Origin: Gymnopus androsaceus JB14
Lineage: Eukaryota > Basidiomycota > Agaricomycetes > Agaricales > Omphalotaceae
Assembly: GCA_009733575.1 (NCBI GenBank)
Contig: ML769743.1
Span: forward strand, 3,723 to 64,203
Direction of reading: 5' to 3'
Length of the DNA stretch: 60,481 nt
Part shown: one piece after another, positions 55,364-60,481 of the stretch
Layout: each line of letters starts with the position of its first letter
Numbering within the stretch: position 1 is the stretch's first letter
The notes under the pieces: generated by a model
Told to the model about the DNA's origin: nothing
Databases searched by the model: none
Seen by the model: the letters and a program-made list of their open reading frames with translations, nothing else
Made by a program: the position numbers and the translations under genes

Positions 55364-58300
55364 CTATGCGACAAAGAACCCAGCCCGAATCCACATTTTC
55401 GTTAACATTGCTACCATAATTGTTTCTGCCTTCAGTGATGACCGCACATCTGTACAAATTTGCCGTGACTTGGAGAACAAGCATTCTACTGATACGCTGG
55501 TGGCGGGAATGGCCAGAAAGTCGCGTACCATGCTTGCTACTGTAGGAAAGAACTTCTCATTCTCCTGCAATGTAAGCGATGAGACTCAGATATCTTCAAC
55601 AGCACAAGAGCAAGTGCTGAACACACCTTCCACCATTTATGAGGCGCATTTTCATCCCCTAAATCATAATTTTCTGAGCTAGCAACACCTAAGAACCGCT
55701 GGAGCTCAGTGCTACTGGGATCCATTACCAGCAGATGAGTAGTATCAGGTATAGGAACCTGACAGTCCTTTTTGAGCACCTTACTGAGAAACGATGAGGT
55801 CGTAGATGTTTCCGCTGGTGTTTGAGTGTTTGTAGTGGCTGCCATTGAAGCTGAGTTCTCCTTGTACTTCTGATATACAAAGGAGAACAATGTCTCAGCA
55901 CGATCTGCATAATATGATCCGACTTTCTGAAACCATGGTTTTCCGAGGTGTGGATGGAGCACTATGGTCATGCCATTGGTCAGTATAAAGAAATGACGAA
56001 TGGTGCTACACTTACTAGTAGCGGTAATATTGAATTGTGAGGATTTCGCAATGGAATGATACTTTTCGAGTTTTTCAAGGCCGGCGGATGCAGCGAGCTG
56101 AAGTGCAACAGGTTGCTGAGAGTCTTGAAACCATGCAGTAAGATGTTCCTCCGTGTGAACATACATTGGAAGCACCCACGGAAGTGTAGGCACACCGGCG
56201 TAGGATATTTGCAGAGTAACATCACTGAAAACCTTACAAAAAGCATGAGAACTGCAGCAGAATATTGACCTGGAACAATACCTTTAACAAGTCCCCGAGT
56301 TTCGATAGCATGTCCCATTGGTCAGGGGTCAGGAAGAGCTCACGCTCCTCACCGAACACCCACTCATCAATTGCCTGGACCAAAATTAATTCATGCGATA
56401 TAAAAAGAATTAGAGATAAATTTACCAATTGAAGCTTAAGAGCATGTTGAATCATGGCATACGTTGAGTTCCAACAAGTGTGAACGTCCCGTATTACCAT
56501 CAAATGCGCCAGCTTCTTGTTTGTTTTCTTGTCAACAATATCCTTATACTTTCTAGAAGCAGCATGATGGAATTTGCGGCGGTGTTGTGGTGATGAAACA
56601 ATCTTGGTAACTGTAGAATGCAACTACAAAGCAGGTTAGCAATGATTTTGAAGAATTGGGATTTCACATACTTTTTTCAGTGCACTCAGGTTCTGGGCAG
56701 AGGCACAAATATCTGCCATTACTTCATCCATATTCAACCCACTCAACTCCCCTCCAGTTTCTTCATCATCAGAGTCATCTTCCATGGCATTACCTTTTTG
56801 TTCAGCAGCACCTTCTTCCTCAAACGCGATTGCCTCTTCATCTTCATCTTCATCAACATGAACTGGAAGTTCACCGTTCTCCTTGAAGTAATCAACAACA
56901 TCTGGATCATCTGCTTCCTGGATGTACACCAAAATCTTTTGAACAATCAGATTGACAACATGAGCAAGGCAGCGTATCTGTGAATTTTCGGCATTGAAGG
57001 GAATTTCTAGCTTCTCATTGAGTAGTTTTGTCAAAGTTGCAACGAGAACGGTATTTGTTGCCGCATTATCAAGGCTGAGAGAAAGAATGTGTTGGTGATT
57101 CAATGTTAGTCAATTCACACAATCGAGATTCAAGGGAAAACTTATCTTATTGAGAATGCCTAAATTTTGAAGAACTTTTGCTAGACCAATAGCAGCGTAC
57201 TCACCTTCATGCTCCTTATCTGTGATCAGATGAAAATTGATGATGCGTTCAATAAGATTCCAATCATTGTCAATCCATCCAGCGAGCGACCCAGCAAAGG
57301 TGAATCGCATGGAACGATTTGTCCATGTATCTGAGGATAACACAATTTTAGACTTTACGGCCTAGAAACAAATGGTCAACAGAGTGAGTTTTGAGAGAAA
57401 ATTCACGTACTTGCAGCTCAGCCTTCACAGTCTTGTACATCTCAGCATAGATCTTGTACAAGGTATTCCGTACTGTGGTGTCGGAACAGAGTAAGAACTG
57501 TGATTGCATGTATTCAAAGAGTCGCTTGAGTCCAGGCTCCTCTCCAGTGGACCAGGCATGGTCATCATCAATTATCCATGCTGCAAAAACTCGAATAAAA
57601 CCTTTCTGTGTGGGATCTACAGATGGGTTCAGCTTTCCTTCCCTCAGGAACTCCTCCATAATCTTTGCCAATGCTACTGAAACCCCTCGCAGAACATTTG
57701 GTCCATCTGCATCTGCTTCATCTGGATCAGTCCCGAGAAGATCGGGATGCTCCGTACGCATGTGAGTTGCGAGATTTCCGAGTGCGGGCTGTTTTACCTC
57801 ATCTTCAAATGACTTCACTCTGTCTACTTTCCGAGAAAAAGTGGCGGTCCTTCGAAAGATATTGAGTCAAGATATATTTAAATGTCAAAGACATACTTTT
57901 TGCAGTGACGACACCCAAACTCCCAACGATCACCAGTTTTTGGGTTACAGGTTGCCTTTGGGGGATAAAAATGCTTTCGCGACTGGTTCGAAGGGCCACG
58001 TCCACCAGAAGGACCTTTACTCAACTCTTCATCATCATCGCTTGAGTTGGCATCCACAACTGTGACTTTTGGGGGTGGAGCGGATTTTTTCTGCTTCTTC
58101 ACCTAACAGAAAGCGAAGATATGAGCATCAAATTAAAAAAAAGGATTTTGTAGAAACAAACTGGCGGTGGCTGCGAGGCCTTAGCTTTAAAAGACTTGGA
58201 TTTTGATGCTTTATTTCTGGAACGGTTTGAAACCTATGAAACCCATGAGTAAATATTGGAAGTGTGAAGAGAGGTGATTTTAATACCTGTTCCATGAGAC

Positions 58301-59139
58301 TACTACCACCTTTTCCAGTCTCTGTTGCATAACCATCATCATTTGTGTCCTGTCCGGCATCAAATACAAGCTTCCGCTTTTTATATGTAATGAATGAATA
58401 CCAGTGAGAACTTAAGTACTAAAAGCAACTGTTACCTTTCTGCAGTGCTCAATGATGTCATCAACATCTATGAGCTTGAGCCCATCTGCATCAAGCTCAA
58501 ATTCTTCTTCGGGCTCTTCGGAAGCTTCATGATGGCCCCGTGGATGATAAGATTGATCATCGGCCTCATCTTCGAGGAGAGGACCTGGGCAAAATTATGG
58601 TATCTCGGAAGAAGGATACTATACATATGACAAACCATTCACTGAAATATTAGCCTTCTTTGTAGTGGGCTTCTTTGTAGTTTGGATTTTTGATTTGGTA
58701 TTGATTTTGCCTTTTCTTTTGCAACAGGAGGGTTCTGACTAGAATAGAGGAAGAATGAACTGACAATCCTGTCGTTGTAAATGCACCTACATGAGATCAT
58801 TTACCCCATCCGAAATTCGTTGCAATTGCACTAAAACTATGTCCAGAGGAATGCTTGGCTTCCACTGAATCTCATTCAGATATCCAATGAATGCTGCCAT
58901 ACCCAACTTCCCATGGCGGATTTCAGTGAGCCTACCCTCTGCATCACAGCAGTCACTCCCAAAGGCAGCATCCAAGCACTTATTCAGCCCCTCCCATACA
59001 CAGTGCTGCCTTTTGCATGGCTAACAACAGAATACAGTTTGTTGTCCTTTTTGCCTACAGGAACAGATGTAGGGAGCAGCTTCGATTGTGTGTTGAGCTC
59101 ATTGATGAGCTTGATGATAGTGGGTGACGAGACACTCAT
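55364..59139 (-). pseudogene. hAT transposase (BED finger, RNase H-like core, dimerisation domain)
   Basis: An N-terminal leader starts at 59139 (MSVSSPTIIKLINELNT) and shifts frame near 58990 before LDAAFGSDCCDAEGRL. After introns come acidic/basic linkers and a BED-type finger (WEFGCRHCKK, with later H in NLATHMRTEH). Catalytic-core landmarks are VLSSDTWTNRSMRFTF, LSLDNAATNTVLVATL, the RW-type HLMVIRDVHTCWNSTYAMI, and the C-terminal dimerisation block PATSVSVECLFSKSRQI with VRSSLKAETIMVAML. At least seven short introns are needed. Apart from the leader frameshift I see no lesion in the core, so the enzyme may be recently active or nearly so. If the leader is a separate ORF, the transposase itself could be intact. 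Confidence 0.85.
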
Positions 59140-59635
59140 TATGTTTCAGTAGGACCTCAAACAACGCATAAACATTTATACTACCAGGTTAAGGGTAGGG
59201 TAAAGATTGCCAGTGCACAAGGGTACATGACCAATACGCGATTTCATTGGAAGGAAGGAAGGAAGTACATTACCCAAGATCTGAATTGGAAATTCACGGA
59301 AAGCTATAGCTTGCAGCTTGCTTTATCATATATATATCTCGTTATTGAATTATTGAAGTACTTGACTTAAGGGTACAACTACCTGACAAAATAGATGAAC
59401 AGCAAAGAATTCGAATGAAGGCCAAGGAACATTGAAAAAACCGTTTGCGATTGCACTTTGGGTCAATCGATTATCGGATCATCGGACTGGGAATTTCTGG
59501 ATGAATAACCATTTAAAACAGTTTAAAACAGTTTCTCATCTTTTTGTCCAGTATCCAAACTAAATGGTAAACGCAAACGGTTTAAATGTTTATAAATGTT
59601 TATAAACTGAAACGGTTGGAGCCTTAACTGCTGAT

Positions 59636-59763
59636 GGTCAATGCTGGAAAAGCGCTCGCTTATTAGCACCGTCGCTCATCCTATAGGCGCCTGTTTGGAA
59701 ATGAATGCCATTCAATGCGTCTTCCAAATTCATTGATGATGACTCCAATCTTATTCCCCAACG
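59636..59763. other. Short spacer upstream of ABC N-terminal fragment
   Basis: Non-coding sequence between the hAT target-site duplication and the ABC pseudogene; possibly the original 5' flank of the ABC gene. Confidence 0.5.
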
Positions 59764-60186
59764 ATGCTCCATTGGCACTCGTACAAATGTAAAACATCTC
59801 TAACAAGCACTTTCCGCAGACTCAGCACCAATGCCTCCTCAGAACTGGTAGTCAATATTCCCAAAGCCAACGTATACCGTTTTGGAGATGGGAAACATGC
59901 TCAGCCATTGTTTCGAGATTTAAATTGGACAGTAAAGGAAGGTGAAAGCTGGGCGGAGAAAAGACCGCTTTGTTCAATGTATGTTATTTCCTAAATTGCT
60001 TCACCAACTGCTTTACATTTGTTTCAGACACTCCTAGGGCGTTATTGAATAGCCCCATACCCTCCTCCGCCAGGTGGACTTTTCCCGTTTTTAACACTAG
60101 CAGGTCTCGATCCATACTCTGAAGTCTCCATTGTCTCCTTTGGCCATCGACAGCAGGCCGGTGGAGCTTTCTATGACTATTCTGCA
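59764..60186 (+). pseudogene. ABC-type ATPase, N-terminal fragment with Walker A deleted
   Basis: The start at 59764 gives a basic, Ser/Thr-rich presequence (SLTSTFRRLSTNASS), suggestive of mitochondrial import, then VVNIPKANVYRFGDGKHAQP and DLNWTVKEGESWA. The glycine-rich Walker A loop should follow, but bases are missing at about 59954: what remains (ggagaaaagaccgctttgttcaat) encodes GEKTALFN out of frame with the upstream part. An intron (59980-60027, gtatgt...ttcag) leads to TLLGRY, then TGA at 60046 where CGA (Arg) is likely ancestral. PPPPGGLFPFLTLAGLDPY, VSIVSFGHRQQAGGAFYDY and SA end at a CATCAGCAAAA element. It cannot bind ATP normally. Confidence 0.85.
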
Positions 60187-60481
60187 TCAGCAAAAATGGT
60201 CTGGGCCTAGGATAGCCTATAGGTTAGACTAATATGACCTGGGCAACCTGGGCAACCTGGGTGACTTAGGCCACCTAGGAATATGCCCAAATCCTAATAT
60301 CACTTGAGAGTGACTTAGGCTACCTAGGAATATGCCCAAATCCTGATATCACCAGAGGGAGCCTCCTTGCAGCCTGAACACAACCTGAGCACAACCTAAG
60401 TGCAACCTGAACACAACCTGAGTACAACCTGAGGGAACCTGGGGCAGCCTGGAGAAGCCTGAGGAAGCCTGAGGAAGCCTG
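60187..60481. mobile_element. CATCAGCAAAA-family element truncating the ABC gene
   Basis: It begins tcagcaaaaatggtctgg right after TGCA (60183-60186). Its interior is tandem repeats: gacctgggcaacctgggcaa, gacttaggccacctaggaat, later acaacctgagcacaacctga and aagcctgaggaagcctg. It runs off the window edge. Confidence 0.7.

Larger units (their letters stand above)
54557..59627 (-). mobile_element. hAT DNA transposon, near-complete
   Basis: Both ends share an 18-bp terminal inverted repeat, ttaaggctccaaccgttt, followed by subterminal aaacagttta repeats. Flanking direct repeats are CTGCTGAA (54547-54554) and CTGCTGAT (59628-59635), 7 of 8 bases, as for the 8-bp hAT target-site duplication; two extra bases (TC) lie between the left repeat and the TIR. 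The single transposase gene runs on the minus strand. A 675-bp hairpin element is inserted between the left end and the transposase stop codon. Confidence 0.9.

Noticed and set aside
1..60481. tRNA, rRNA or other structured RNA genes
   Set aside because: No cloverleaf or A/B-box pattern was seen; the only tRNA-like bases are the 14-nt primer-binding site of the copia element.

Overview
The window looks like nuclear DNA of a filamentous basidiomycete, most likely an Agaricomycete. The evidence is the very short GT...AG introns (about 45-70 nt), a Plavaka (CACTA-type) transposase, a TET/JBP-like dioxygenase gene with a DUF6532-like neighbour, NACHT-WD40 (NLR) genes with near-identical WD40 units, a tyrosine-recombinase retrotransposon and an intron-containing hAT transposon. 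It is an accessory, repeat-dominated region in which nearly every gene-like sequence is a fragment, a duplicate or a transposon gene. I found no confidently intact housekeeping gene, no rRNA, no tRNA and no CRISPR array.

Layout. 0-1.6 kb: a fragment of a gene also present at 52.6-53.2 kb, fused to the C-terminal half of an ABC ATPase. 1.6-12.75 kb: a nest of transposons containing a small MITE, a long fold-back element split by a full Ty1/copia retrotransposon (LTRs 5643-6126 and 10565-11049, TSD AATCA), and a TA-flanked MITE. 12.75-17.73 kb: NLR copy A (minus strand, 6 WD40 units), cut by a 1.04 kb MITE. 17.9-21.4 kb: a Plavaka element. 21.4-28.2 kb: a minus-strand chimeric pseudogene, Brr2 N-terminus, then Smc5 hinge-to-C-terminus, then the Brr2 helicase region. 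28.3-31.97 kb and 32.1-35.9 kb: two plus-strand multi-exon genes, TET/JBP-like and DUF6532-like. 36.1-36.6 kb: a G-rich minisatellite and a CTCCAGAG-rich small element. 36.6-37.3 kb: a second ABC C-terminal fragment. 37.64-43.34 kb: a decayed YR (Ngaro/DIRS-like) retrotransposon. 43.34-49.93 kb: NLR copy B (22 WD40 units). 51.8-54.3 kb: remains of a secreted or membrane protein gene. 54.56-59.63 kb: a hAT transposon with a long hairpin inserted beside its transposase stop codon. 59.76-60.19 kb: the N-terminal half of the ABC ATPase, broken off at another small element.

Two threads tie the window together. First, a direct segmental duplication (ABC C-terminus, non-coding spacer, NLR) is present twice, and each copy is the empty-site control for insertions in the other. 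This dates the YR retrotransposon, the NLR MITE, the 11 kb transposon nest and the WD40 expansion to after the duplication, or to losses from one copy. Second, many inactivating changes are TGA stops where the protein family has a conserved arginine (CGA to TGA), plus CGC to TGC changes at recombinase arginines. This is the mark of C-to-T decay at CpG, in a window that also encodes a candidate 5-methylcytosine oxidase. All calls come from reading the sequence; no database or alignment program was used.
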